Positions 1-7,723 of a DNA stretch of 64,000 nt are shown here, piece by piece; position 1 is the stretch's first letter; each line of letters opens with the position of its first letter. A program made the translations under genes and the position numbers. The stretch spans positions 25,322 through 89,321 of the forward strand of contig NZ_JAPNLM010000029.1 of the NCBI RefSeq assembly GCF_026627255.1, in the 5' to 3' direction. The DNA comes from Streptomyces antarcticus. GTDB taxonomy: Bacteria; Actinomycetota; Actinomycetes; Streptomycetales; Streptomycetaceae. The notes beneath the pieces were generated by a model, which saw only the letters and a list, made by a program, of their open reading frames with translations, made no database searches and was not told the origin of the DNA.

Positions 1-463
1 CCTCAAGAACATGCAGGCGGCGCGTTTTCTGGAACCACTCCCCCTTGGACCGGTAGCCGCCCGGGGCCCGCTTGCTTCCCTTCTCCCCGATCGGGAGAGA
101 CAGCCGGTGCGCAATCGTCTTGATACCGGCGTCGAGGGATTGCAGGTGGGCATGCTGAGCCCGGCGGGACAACGCCCACTGGTCGTGGCTGGCCTTGGTG
201 ATACTGCCCGCCCAGCGCGACGACGACAGGGCAGTCAGGTCCCGCTTCCGCCCGGCCCGCGTATCCGTGGAGTGCTCCAGGCCGTCGCGGACACGCACGG
301 CGAGATCCTTCGACGCCAACGATCCGAGATGCGCGCCGACCAGGCGCAGCACCTTCTCGTCCTGGACGGTGAAACCCTTGAGACGGTCACGGACACACAC
401 GCCCGACGCCGGGTCGGCGACGAACGCGCGGGCGATCTGCCGCAGCTTCTTCGGCTCAGCCAT
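1..463 (-). CDS. tnpB: IS607-type TnpB, N-terminal 154 residues (runs off window)
   Basis: Reading the minus strand from the ATG at 463 gives an uninterrupted frame to the window edge, beginning MAEPKKLRQIARAFVADP. This basic N-terminal region is typical of IS607-associated TnpB in Streptomyces. TnpB proteins are RNA-guided DNA endonucleases ancestral to Cas12, but the RuvC-like catalytic core and guide-RNA region lie outside the window. The start overlaps the tnpA stop by 8 bases, the usual IS607 tnpA-tnpB coupling. No stop or frameshift is seen in this part, unlike its broken tnpA partner. Family is fairly sure; whether the whole protein is intact cannot be judged. Confidence 0.8.
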   Translation of the reverse strand, partial: MAEPKKLRQIARAFVADPASGVCVRDRLKGFTVQDEKVLRLVGAHLGSLASKDLAVRVRDGLEHSTDTRAGRKRDLTALSSSRWAGSITKASHDQWALSRRAQHAHLQSLDAGIKTIAHRLSLPIGEKGSKRAPGGYRSKGEWFQKTRRLHVLE

Positions 464-955
464 CGGCGGCAGCCGCCTCAAGAGCTTTCTTCGCCCGGTT
501 CTTCGCGCAGCGGCGGCCATACAGGCGGGCCCAGAACGAAGTCAACACCTCAGCCATGTCCCGGACCAGGTCGTCTTCGGCCGCACCGTCATCGAGAACC
601 ACCAGGCGACGGCCGGTCGCGGACAGGGCGGCTTCCACCAGCTCGATGTTCATTCGCCCGAGGCGGTCCTTGTGCTCGACCACGACCGTGGTCACCTCGG
701 GATCGGCCAGCAGACGCTTCGCCTTGGAACGGGCGCCGTTCACACCCGAGCCGATCTCCGACTCGACACGCACCACACGGTGACCGGCCTTCGCAGCCAA
801 CCCGGCAACGACGATGACGTATGTGCGTCGATGTTCACCAGAATTGTTCGCGGTCCAACGCGCTCCGCCGGGACCGGCAACGTCCCCTCACGGAACCAGC
901 GATAGGCGGTATGCGGGTGCACACCCTGCGCCTTCGCCCACTCCTTCAGGTTCAT
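456..955 (-). pseudogene. tnpA: IS607-family serine recombinase TnpA, broken by internal deletion
   Basis: From the ATG at 955 the frame encodes a MerR-like helix-turn-helix (MNLKEWAKAQGVHPHTAYRW, then TLPVP and RTILV), as in IS607 TnpA. After residue ~45 (VNIDAH) it runs into unrelated sequence. The rest of the recombinase domain resumes in another frame from about 800 (AAKAGHRVVRVESEIGSGVNG, HKDRLGR, VVLDDG, DLVRDMAEVLTSF) and ends at 456. The segment between, which normally carries the YARVSS catalytic-serine motif, is absent. I infer a deletion of roughly 30 codons with a frame change near 800-825. No active recombinase can be made. Confidence 0.82.
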
Positions 956-1129
956 GGACACAACGTAACGACACTCACCAAAACGCACTATCACTCACAA
1001 GACTGAGCCAAAACAACAACAGCTCCCAACCCCGAGATCATCAGAGTCGAACGGCCGCGGCGCCCGCCGGCCGGGCGGGGCGTCGCGAACCGGCCACGCG
1101 CGTCCCGCGCATGGTGCAGGATGCCGCTC

Positions 1130-1735
1130 ATGGATGCCGTGAGAGTCGCGCTGCTGCGCGAGGTCCTCGCCGGTACGCAGTGGCCGGGCGCCGCGCGCCG
1201 CTTCGCCGGGTCGCTCCGGCGTTCGGTGGCGCCGGCGGGCGGGAACCTGCTGCTGGTGGGGACGGAGCAGTACGAGCCCTGGCACCTGGCGGCGCACCTG
1301 GTGGACGAGGCCGCCTGGTCGGGCCTGCCGGAGCTGGCCCCGACGCTCGTGCGCCACCGGGTGCCGGCCGGGGAGCCACCGCACCTGTCGGTGGGGCTGG
1401 GCAGGCTGGAGGCGGCCCGGCGCGGGCACACGCTGCTGGTGGTGGCCCCGGAGCCGCCCGGCGAGGGGCTGCTCCAGCGCGTCCACGACGCCCGGCGCGC
1501 CGGGGCGACCGTACTGTCCCTGGACGGCGGGGATCCGGATCTCGGGGCCCTCGCGCACGAAGCGCTGTCGGTGGCGGAGGGCAGCGGCGAACTGGACCTG
1601 GACACGGTGCAGCACCTGGTCAGCGCGGCCGCCGGGGAGAACAGCCTGCCGGCGCAGCGCGGGCCGCGCCGCTTCCGGGACCGGCTGGCGCGGCTGGCCG
1701 ATCAGCTGACCGCCCCGCCGCCCAGCCGCTGGTAG
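1130..1735 (+). CDS. Conserved hypothetical protein (201 aa)
   Basis: Unrecognised function. The product starts MDAVRVALLREVLAGTQWPGA and has alternating hydrophobic strands (NLLLVG, HTLLVVAP, ATVLSLD) suggesting a small alpha/beta soluble fold. No signal peptide or membrane segment is visible. I chose the ATG at 1130 because AGGA lies about 8 bases before it; an in-frame ATG at 1121 is too close to that site. Similar proteins of this length occur in other Streptomyces as far as I recall. It stands alone, between the IS607 debris and a convergent small gene. The 140 bases after it are GC-rich with inverted CCCCGGGG runs and no gene. Confidence 0.7.
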   Translation: MDAVRVALLREVLAGTQWPGAARRFAGSLRRSVAPAGGNLLLVGTEQYEPWHLAAHLVDEAAWSGLPELAPTLVRHRVPAGEPPHLSVGLGRLEAARRGHTLLVVAPEPPGEGLLQRVHDARRAGATVLSLDGGDPDLGALAHEALSVAEGSGELDLDTVQHLVSAAAGENSLPAQRGPRRFRDRLARLADQLTAPPPSRW

Positions 1736-1875
1736 GAACCGCGGCCGCAGCCGGCACCGGTCCCGGTCGGCACCGGCCGGCACCGGTCCCGTCCGGGCCC
1801 GACGGCCCGCGGAACGCCCCCCGGGGTGCGCCCCGGGGCTCCCGCGGCTGCGCCCCGGGGCGGTCGGGCACACCC

Positions 1876-2124
1876 CTACGGGGTGGCCGTGCCCCCGGCG
1901 TCCCCTTCTTCCCCGCACGCCTTGTCGTTCCACTTGGGGTCGTTCTGCCATTCGAGGTTGCGCTCCTGCGCCGTCTCCATGGCGTGGTTCGCCTCCTCCG
2001 GCGTCCCGTACGGGCCGAATCGGTCCTTGGCGGGGCAGTCGGGGCCCTCTTCGACCTTCTTGTGGACCAGGCAGTAGTACCACTCGCCCGGTTTGCCCAC
2101 CTGTCGCTTCTTGAACAAGGCCAT
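1876..2124 (-). CDS. Small conserved hypothetical protein (82 aa)
   Basis: The product begins MALFKKRQVGKPGEWYYCL and continues with VHKKVEEGPDCPAKDRFGPYGTP. Two cysteines lie near WYYC and PDCPA, another in the acidic glycine-rich tail. The frame is open upstream to 2211, but the ATG at 2124 has GAGAGGAGCC just before it and matches the compact form of this small family. Cysteine spacing and a Tyr/Trp-rich strand suggest a small beta-rich, possibly metal-binding protein; that is inference. Divergently transcribed from map, with 71 bases between the two starts. Confidence 0.68.
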   Translation of the reverse strand: MALFKKRQVGKPGEWYYCLVHKKVEEGPDCPAKDRFGPYGTPEEANHAMETAQERNLEWQNDPKWNDKACGEEGDAGGTATP

Positions 2125-2195
2125 CGCCGTCAGGCTCCTCTCGATGCGGCTCTTGCCGCCATGCTCTCCCATACCCGCTGGATACACTCGCTTGC

Positions 2196-3053
2196 ATGTC
2201 CGGTCAGTCACTGCTCGTACCAGGCGAGCTCTCTCCCGTCCGTTCCGTTCCCGGAAACATCCGCCGGCCCGAGTACGTGGGCAGGCCCGCGCCCACTCCG
2301 TACACCGGACCGGAGGTGCAGTCGGCCGAGACCATCGCGGCCATGCGCACCGCCGGCCGGATCGCCGCCCAGGCGATGGAGGAAGCCGCCAAGCTGATCG
2401 CGCCGGGGGTGACCACCGACGAGCTCGACAAGGTCGCCCACGCCTACATGTGCGACCACGGGGCCTACCCCTCGACGCTCGGCTACCGGGGCTTCCCCAA
2501 GTCGCTGTGCTCCTCCGTCAACGAGGTCATCTGTCACGGCATCCCCGATTCCACCGTCCTGCGCGACGGCGACATCGTGAACCTCGACGTGACCGCGTAC
2601 ATCGGCGGCGTGCACGGCGACAACAACGCCACCTATCTGTGCGGGGAGGTGGACGAGGAGTCGCGGCTGCTGGTGGAGCGCACCCGCGAGGCGCTCGCCC
2701 GCGCCATCAAGGCCGTCAGGCCGGGCCGCCAGATCAACATCATCGGCCGGGTCATCGAGTCGTACGCGAAACGGTTCGGCTACGGCGTCGTCCGGGACTT
2801 CACCGGACACGGCATCAACTCGTCCTTCCACTCCGGCCTGATCATCCCGCACTACGACAGCCCGCACGCCACCACCGTCATCGAGCCCGGGATGACCTTC
2901 ACCATCGAGCCGATGCTGACCCTGGGCACCCACGAGTACGACATGTGGGCGGACGGCTGGACGGTCGTCACCAAGGACCGCAAGCGCACGGCGCAGTTCG
3001 AGCACACGCTGGTGGTGACGGACACCGGGGCGGAGATCCTGACCCTGCCGTAG
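2196..3053 (+). CDS. map: Methionine aminopeptidase type I
   Basis: Removes the initiator methionine from nascent cytosolic proteins with a two-metal centre. All five metal ligands are present with the spacing of the E. coli enzyme: D131 and D142 (LDVTAYIGGVHGD), H205 (GHGI), E238 (IEPM) and E269 (FEHT). The pita-bread domain fills residues ~40-285. An N-terminal ~40-residue extension (Pro-rich, ending TPYTGPEVQS) is usual in actinobacterial MetAPs and could serve ribosome docking (inference). Start is ATG at 2196. The next promoter downstream carries an iron box, so map is probably not in the heme operon. Confidence 0.93.
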   Translation: MSGQSLLVPGELSPVRSVPGNIRRPEYVGRPAPTPYTGPEVQSAETIAAMRTAGRIAAQAMEEAAKLIAPGVTTDELDKVAHAYMCDHGAYPSTLGYRGFPKSLCSSVNEVICHGIPDSTVLRDGDIVNLDVTAYIGGVHGDNNATYLCGEVDEESRLLVERTREALARAIKAVRPGRQINIIGRVIESYAKRFGYGVVRDFTGHGINSSFHSGLIIPHYDSPHATTVIEPGMTFTIEPMLTLGTHEYDMWADGWTVVTKDRKRTAQFEHTLVVTDTGAEILTLP

Positions 3054-3105
3054 GGCGGGCCGCCGGAAGAGGCGGTCGTTTTACCGACAGGACGTCGGGA
3101 ACACA

Positions 3106-3125
3106 TTGACTTAGGCATGCCTAAG
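3106..3125. promoter_or_regulatory. DmdR/IdeR-like iron box upstream of heme oxygenase
   Basis: The palindrome CTTAGGCATGCCTAAG (3110-3125) lies 62 bases before the heme oxygenase start. The 19-mer at 3106-3124 matches the TTAGGTTAGGCTAACCTAA consensus at 13 of 19 positions by my count. It overlaps a possible -35 hexamer TTGACT (3106-3111), so iron-loaded repressor binding would block polymerase. Role inferred from motif and context. Confidence 0.72.
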
Positions 3126-3186
3126 TAGGAAGATCGGTGTGGCGGCTGAGCCGCCGCGCCTGTTTCCCTTTTCTTGGAGGTCCGTC

Positions 3187-3834
3187 TTGGACGCCTTCTC
3201 TACGGTCATCCGCGTCGCATCGCACGAGCAGCACACCGAGGCCGAGACGTCGACCTTCATGAGCGACCTGCTGGGCGGCCGGCTCGGAGTGGACGCCTAC
3301 ACGCGGTACACCGAACAGCTGTGGTTCGTGTACCGGGCCCTGGAGGACGCGGCCGACTCCCTGAAGGACGACCCGGTCGCGGGTCCCTTCATCCAGCCCG
3401 AGCTGATGCGCGTCGCCGAGATCGAGCGCGACCTCGAGCACCTGCTGGGCGCCGCCTGGCGCGACAACGTGGTGGCGCTGCCCGCGACCGAGGCGTACGC
3501 CGCCCGGGTCGCCGAGTGCGCCGCCCAGTGGCCGGGCGGGTACGTCGCCCACCACTACACCCGTTACCTGGGCGACCTCTCCGGCGGACAGATCATCCGC
3601 GACAAGGCCGAGCGCACCTGGGGCTTCGAGCGCAAGGGCGACGGCGTCCGCTTCTACGTCTTCGCCGACATCTCCAACCCGGCCGCCTTCAAGCGGACCT
3701 ACCGGGAGCTGCTCGACGCCATCGCCGCGGACGACCTGGAGAAGCAGCGCATCGTCGACGAGTGCAAGCGCGCCTTCGACTTCAACGGCGCGGTCTTCCG
3801 CGAGCTGGGCGAGCGGTTCCCGCTCAGCGCGTAG
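3187..3834 (+). CDS. hmuO: Biliverdin-producing heme oxygenase
   Basis: Opens heme to biliverdin, CO and iron in the cytosol, releasing iron from imported heme. The product (215 aa) starts MDAFSTVIRVASHEQHTEAE. His16 aligns with the proximal heme ligand of Corynebacterium HmuO, and the distal-helix motif YLGDLSGGQ with preceding VAHHYTRY is intact. I chose TTG at 3187 because GGAGG lies 7 bases upstream and the family starts there; a longer GTG frame from 3139 lacks a ribosome site and adds unrelated residues. An iron box precedes it, so iron starvation should induce it together with the heme uptake genes at 4.6-10.9 kb. A strong hairpin follows the stop. Confidence 0.93.
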   Translation: MDAFSTVIRVASHEQHTEAETSTFMSDLLGGRLGVDAYTRYTEQLWFVYRALEDAADSLKDDPVAGPFIQPELMRVAEIERDLEHLLGAAWRDNVVALPATEAYAARVAECAAQWPGGYVAHHYTRYLGDLSGGQIIRDKAERTWGFERKGDGVRFYVFADISNPAAFKRTYRELLDAIAADDLEKQRIVDECKRAFDFNGAVFRELGERFPLSA

Positions 3835-3846
3835 GCGTGACGGGGG

Positions 3847-3887
3847 AAGGGGCCGGCCCGGTGCGTGACGCACCGGGCCGGCCCCTT
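3847..3887. terminator. 41-base perfect palindrome, probable bidirectional terminator
   Basis: Arms of 20 bases (AAGGGGCCGGCCCGGTGCGT and its complement) pair around a single G. It sits between the convergent heme oxygenase and PhzF-like genes, and the AA/TT ends give a short A-stem-T form in both directions. No long U tract follows, as usual in Streptomyces. Confidence 0.75.
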
Positions 3888-3895
3888 CGCCGCGA

Positions 3896-4594
3896 TCAGC
3901 CCACCCGCGCGAAGCGGACGCGGCCGCCGACCTCGATCGTGCCGTCCGGGCCGGGGGCGGTGAGGATCTGGGAGCCCGCGCCCTGGATGATGTTCAGGGC
4001 GCGGTTCAGCTGGGCCGTCAGCAGGATCGCCGCCGACCCGGTGGCCTCGTCCTCGACGACGGCCCCCCCGGGGCAAGCCCCGGCTCCACAGGAGCGGCTG
4101 TCGCCGCACGAATGCCTGCGCGGGAAGCCGCGGGCGCGCACGCGGCCCGCGGTCTCGTCCTCCCAGGCCCAGGCGTACAGCCAGCCCTCGCCCGGGGGCG
4201 GGGCGGGCAGCGCCTCGACCTCGGCCGCGCTCGCGTACTGCTCGGTGCGCTTGTCCCCGACCCACTCCGGGCGGGCCGTGATCCAGGTGAACTCCCCGTC
4301 GTCACGGGCCCATACGGAGCCGGCCGGCGGGTGCAGTTCCTCGATGTCCAGCAACCACGCGACCCCGACCAGCGGGTGTCCCGCGAAGGACATCCGCGTG
4401 CCGGGGGTGCGGATGTCGACGACCCCGCGCTCGGGGTCGTCGACGAACACCGTCTCGCTGTAGCCGAGTTCGGCGGCCAGGGCCTGCCGCGACGCGTCGT
4501 CGGGGCAGGTCCGGCCGTCGCGTACGACTCCGAGCGGGTTGCCGTACCGGCCGTCACCCGCGCAGAAGACCTTGAGGACGTCGAGATCGTTCAC
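3896..4594 (-). CDS. PhzF-family protein, last gene of the HtaA operon
   Basis: PhzF/DapF-fold isomerase-like protein of unknown substrate (232 aa, shorter than the usual ~260-300). Family landmarks: GNPLGVV near residue 20, LGYSETVFV near 50, FAGHPLVGVAW near 75 and EDEATGSAA near 180. The usual catalytic Glu position of PhzF (SETVF) is present. Oddity: before VEDEATGSAA there is an extra Cys/Gly-rich segment (RRHSCGDSRSCGAGACPGG) where relatives have a few residues; its DNA is C/G repetitive, suggesting a local insertion. GTG start at 4594 lies only 19 bases after the HtaA-protein stop, so it is probably co-transcribed with the iron-regulated genes. A second PhzF homologue lies at 14.6 kb. 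Confidence 0.8.
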   Translation of the reverse strand: MNDLDVLKVFCAGDGRYGNPLGVVRDGRTCPDDASRQALAAELGYSETVFVDDPERGVVDIRTPGTRMSFAGHPLVGVAWLLDIEELHPPAGSVWARDDGEFTWITARPEWVGDKRTEQYASAAEVEALPAPPPGEGWLYAWAWEDETAGRVRARGFPRRHSCGDSRSCGAGACPGGAVVEDEATGSAAILLTAQLNRALNIIQGAGSQILTAPGPDGTIEVGGRVRFARVG

Positions 4595-4613
4595 GCGGGC
4601 ATTGAAGCACGGC

Positions 4614-6131
4614 TCAGTTCTGGGCCGTACGGCGGCGGGCGAAGTACACCGCGCCCGCGCCGGCCGCGATGACCATGCCGGAGGCGCCGAGCAGGGCGCC
4701 GGCCGGGATCTCGGCGCCGGTGGCGGCGAGGTTGCCGCCGACCGAGCCGCCGCCGACGGAGCCGCCGCCCGCGGTGCTGCCCGTACCACCGGTACCGCCG
4801 GTGGAGGAGGAGCCGCCGGTCGAGCCGCCCGCGGCCGGAAGGATGGCGTCCTTGTCCACGGCCACCGAGAAGCTCAGCGGGTCGATGGCGTCGCCGGCCT
4901 TGTACGCGGAGCGTGTGGTGTCGTTGGCGAAGACGGCCGCGCCCTCGGCGGTGAGGGCCGCGGGGACGCCGCCCAGGGCGAGCACGCCGCCCTTGGTCTT
5001 GTAGTCGGTCTTCGACAGGTCGAGCGTGGCGAACGGGACGGCCGCCTTGCTGCCGGAGGCGTTCTTGACGTCCACGTACAGGGTGCCGGTCTTGCCCGTG
5101 GCGTCGACGCGGGGGTTGCCGAAGCTCATGTCGATGCCGTGGCCCGTGTACTGGAAGCGGAGGCTGCCCTCGAAGGACACGTTCAGCTTCTGCTTGGCGG
5201 CGTCGAGCTCGCCCTTGGCGAGGGCGAAGTCGTACAGGTCGCCGCTCTTGGCGGCGCCGCCGGAGGGGGTGATGGAGCCCGCGCTCAGGACGTATGTGCG
5301 GAAGGACTCCTTCACGCCCCACGTCAGCTTGGCGCTGAGGACCTTCTGCGCGCCGGCCGGCGTCGTGGGCTGTGCGGTGGCGGTCGCGGTGGGCGTCGCC
5401 GCAGGCTTCGTCGCGGTCGGCGTCGGGGTCGGCGTCGGCTTCGTCGCGGCCGGCGTCGGGGTCGGGGTAGGGGTCGGCGTGGGGGTGGGGGTCGGCGTGG
5501 GGGCCGGCTTGGGCTTCTCGAACTCCAGCTTGGCGGTCAGCGGATCGCCGGGCTTGCCCTCGTAGCCCGCCGAACCGAGCGCGTCGGCGGCCTCCTTGGT
5601 GAGCGTGGTCGCCAGCTTGTCCATCGCCTGGCCGCCGAAGGCGACCGCGGCGAGCGGTACGTCCTGGGTCGTGGCCCCGCTCTTGGTGACGTCGGCGGTG
5701 AGCTTCTTGGTGCCGGTGTCGATGCGGAAGTCCGAGAGCTTGACCTCGAAGCCGTGACCGGCCGGCGGCGCGGGCGAGGAGAAGGTGACGCTGCCCTTGA
5801 AGGCCGCCTTCACCACGTGCCCGGCGGTCGGGTCGTACTGGCCGGTGGCCTCGCCGAACTGCAGGGTGCCGTCCGCGTTGGCCTGGGCGCCGTCGGCCGG
5901 GGTGATGGCGCCCTTGGCCATGCCCGTCACGTACGCGCGGTAGCTGGCGAGCACGCCCCAGTCGAGGGTGCCGCCGACGATCTTGATCGGCGCGGTCGGG
6001 GCGCCGCCCGCCTGCGGGGCGAGGGCCGGAGTGCCCGCGGCAGTGGCGGGCAGGACGAAGGCGGTGGTACCCAGCGCGGCGGCGGTGAGGATGGCGGCCG
6101 CGACGGCGATCGGGCGACGGGTGGACGACAT
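4614..6131 (-). CDS. htaA: HtaA-domain heme-binding surface protein with LAATG sorting signal
   Basis: Secreted 505-aa protein: signal peptide (~1-32, ending TAA), HtaA domain 1 (~50-200, GGTLDWGVLASYRAYV), a long Pro-Thr repeat linker (~210-265), HtaA domain 2 (~275-425, LTWGVKESFRTYV), a Gly/Ser-rich stalk, then LAATG (~468-472), a hydrophobic helix and RRR. HtaA domains bind hemin in Corynebacterium diphtheriae. The LAATG-helix-Arg tail fits LAXTG substrates of Streptomyces class E sortases, so wall attachment is expected. ATG at 6131 has AGGAGC upstream. It follows the second HtaA gene by 49 bases with no promoter motif between, so both likely depend on the iron box at 7.62 kb. Confidence 0.88.
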   Translation of the reverse strand: MSSTRRPIAVAAAILTAAALGTTAFVLPATAAGTPALAPQAGGAPTAPIKIVGGTLDWGVLASYRAYVTGMAKGAITPADGAQANADGTLQFGEATGQYDPTAGHVVKAAFKGSVTFSSPAPPAGHGFEVKLSDFRIDTGTKKLTADVTKSGATTQDVPLAAVAFGGQAMDKLATTLTKEAADALGSAGYEGKPGDPLTAKLEFEKPKPAPTPTPTPTPTPTPTPTPAATKPTPTPTPTATKPAATPTATATAQPTTPAGAQKVLSAKLTWGVKESFRTYVLSAGSITPSGGAAKSGDLYDFALAKGELDAAKQKLNVSFEGSLRFQYTGHGIDMSFGNPRVDATGKTGTLYVDVKNASGSKAAVPFATLDLSKTDYKTKGGVLALGGVPAALTAEGAAVFANDTTRSAYKAGDAIDPLSFSVAVDKDAILPAAGGSTGGSSSTGGTGGTGSTAGGGSVGGGSVGGNLAATGAEIPAGALLGASGMVIAAGAGAVYFARRRTAQN

Positions 6132-6180
6132 GGCGCGGTTGCTCCTGAAGCGAGGAAGGAAAAAGGGGAAGGGGGGTGCG

Positions 6181-7596
6181 CTACTGCGCGTCGGCGGGCG
6201 CGGCCTCGGCCGCCGCCGTACGGCGCCTGCGCACCACCAGGAAGGCCGCGCCGCCGGCCAGGACCAGCAGGGCCACGGCGAGGGCGGCGTACAGCCCGGT
6301 GTTCGAGGACTCCTCCGCTCGGGCGGCCGGAGCGGGGGCGGGAGCGGGGGTCGACGGCGCCGCAGCGGGCGCGTCCGTGGAGCCCAGGTCGGGGAGGGCC
6401 GGGAGCTTCGCGGTGGCGTCGAGTGCGACGGCGAGCGAGACGGGGTCCATCTCGGTGCCCGCCTTGTACATGGAATTGAACGCCTGGGAGCCGCCCTCGG
6501 TGAGTGTGGCCGGGGCCTCGGCGAGGGTGACGAGGCCGCCCTCGGCCTTCAGGCCCTTGGCGTCGAACTCGACGAGCGCGACGGCGGGCTTCGTCTCGGC
6601 GGCGGCGGTGGTGACGTCGGCGGACAGGACGCCCTTGCCGTTCTCCACCTTGACGCTCACCTTGCCGAGCTTGAGGTCCAGGTGGGCGCCGGTGAACTGG
6701 ACGCTGCCCGCGAAGGCCGCGTCAAGCGTGCCCTTCTGGCCGTCGTACGCGCCCTTGCCCTGGGGGAAGCGGAACAGCGCGCCGCCGTCCTGGGCACCCT
6801 CGGCGAGGGTCCACCCGCCCTGGCCGATGGAGCCGGTGACGTACTCGCGGAAGGTGCGCCGGACGCCCCAGTCGACGGCGGCGTCGGTGAAGGCGCCCGC
6901 CGTCCGCGGGGTCTCGGCGGAGGTGCTCGGCTGCGGGCCGGCCGACGCGGCGGGCCGCGCCGGGTCGGCGGCCGGGGCCTTGACGTCGGCGGAGAGCGAG
7001 ACGGGATCGAGCTGCGCGCCGGCCGCGTAGTAGCCGGCGAACGCCTTGGCCCCCTGCTCGGTGAGGGTGGCCGGGACATTGGAGAGGGCGATCGGGGTAC
7101 CGCCGCCCTTCATGTCGATGCCGCCGAGGCCGAGCGAGGCGAAGGCGACCTGGGACTGGTTCGTGACGGAGCCGCTGTCCTTGGCCTTGCTGGAGACGTC
7201 CACGTACAGCGTGCCGCGACCGCCGGAGATCTTGACGGTGGGGCGGCTGACGGTCATGTCCAGCTCGTTCGTGCCGTCGGGCTTCTGATGGCCCTGGAAG
7301 GTCACCCCGCCGCTGAAGGAGGCACTGAACTCGCCGCTGTCCGGGTCGTAGGAGCCGGCCGCCGAGTGGAAGCGGAAGAGGCTCCCGCCGACGGTGGCGG
7401 CGCCGCTCTTCAGCTTGAATCCGCCTTTCGCGATGGGCCCCGTGACGTAACTCTGGAACGACGATTTGATGCCCCAGTCCAGCCGGCCCCCCTGTACGAC
7501 GCGGTCGGCGGCCTGGGCGGCGGTGGCGGGAAGCAGGGCACCCAGCAAGGCCGCCAACAGGGCGACTGCGAACGTACGGGCGGGCCTTGCGGACAT
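6181..7596 (-). CDS. htaA: HtaA-domain heme-binding protein, membrane anchored
   Basis: Secreted 471-aa protein with signal peptide (~1-29), two HtaA domains (~34-200, GGRLDWGIKSSFQSYV; ~235-400, DAAVDWGVRRTFREYV), a Pro/Ala-rich stalk and a C-terminal transmembrane helix (~430-452) ending in VVRRRR. No LPXTG/LAXTG motif is visible, so it is probably anchored by its helix rather than by sortase, a contrast with its downstream neighbour. Start ATG at 7596 follows GGAGGGG. The iron box at 7623-7641 lies 27 bases upstream of the start. Inferred role: relay of heme from the wall to the HmuT lipoprotein encoded divergently. Confidence 0.88.
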   Translation of the reverse strand: MSARPARTFAVALLAALLGALLPATAAQAADRVVQGGRLDWGIKSSFQSYVTGPIAKGGFKLKSGAATVGGSLFRFHSAAGSYDPDSGEFSASFSGGVTFQGHQKPDGTNELDMTVSRPTVKISGGRGTLYVDVSSKAKDSGSVTNQSQVAFASLGLGGIDMKGGGTPIALSNVPATLTEQGAKAFAGYYAAGAQLDPVSLSADVKAPAADPARPAASAGPQPSTSAETPRTAGAFTDAAVDWGVRRTFREYVTGSIGQGGWTLAEGAQDGGALFRFPQGKGAYDGQKGTLDAAFAGSVQFTGAHLDLKLGKVSVKVENGKGVLSADVTTAAAETKPAVALVEFDAKGLKAEGGLVTLAEAPATLTEGGSQAFNSMYKAGTEMDPVSLAVALDATAKLPALPDLGSTDAPAAAPSTPAPAPAPAARAEESSNTGLYAALAVALLVLAGGAAFLVVRRRRTAAAEAAPADAQ

Positions 7597-7622
7597 GACG
7601 GTCCCCTCCAGGGGCTAGCAAC

Positions 7623-7641
7623 TCAGGTTAGGCTAACCTAA
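7623..7641. promoter_or_regulatory. DmdR/IdeR iron box in divergent heme-uptake promoter
   Basis: TCAGGTTAGGCTAACCTAA matches the TTAGGTTAGGCTAACCTAA consensus at 18 of 19 positions. It lies between the divergent HtaA operon (start 7596) and hmuT (start 7724), so one site can repress both when iron is plentiful. Confidence 0.93.
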
Positions 7642-7723
7642 GCTACCTCAGCCCGGATAGGGAACCCCCGGGTTGGTTGAAAGTTCACCAGTCAGCCAGC
7701 CGCACGAACAGGACGGTGCATTC

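Noticed and set aside
4539..6479. Long plus-strand open frame (~646 aa) opposite the HtaA genes
   Set aside because: Gly/Arg/Ala-rich translation with no domain; antisense shadow of two well-supported secreted proteins in high-GC DNA.
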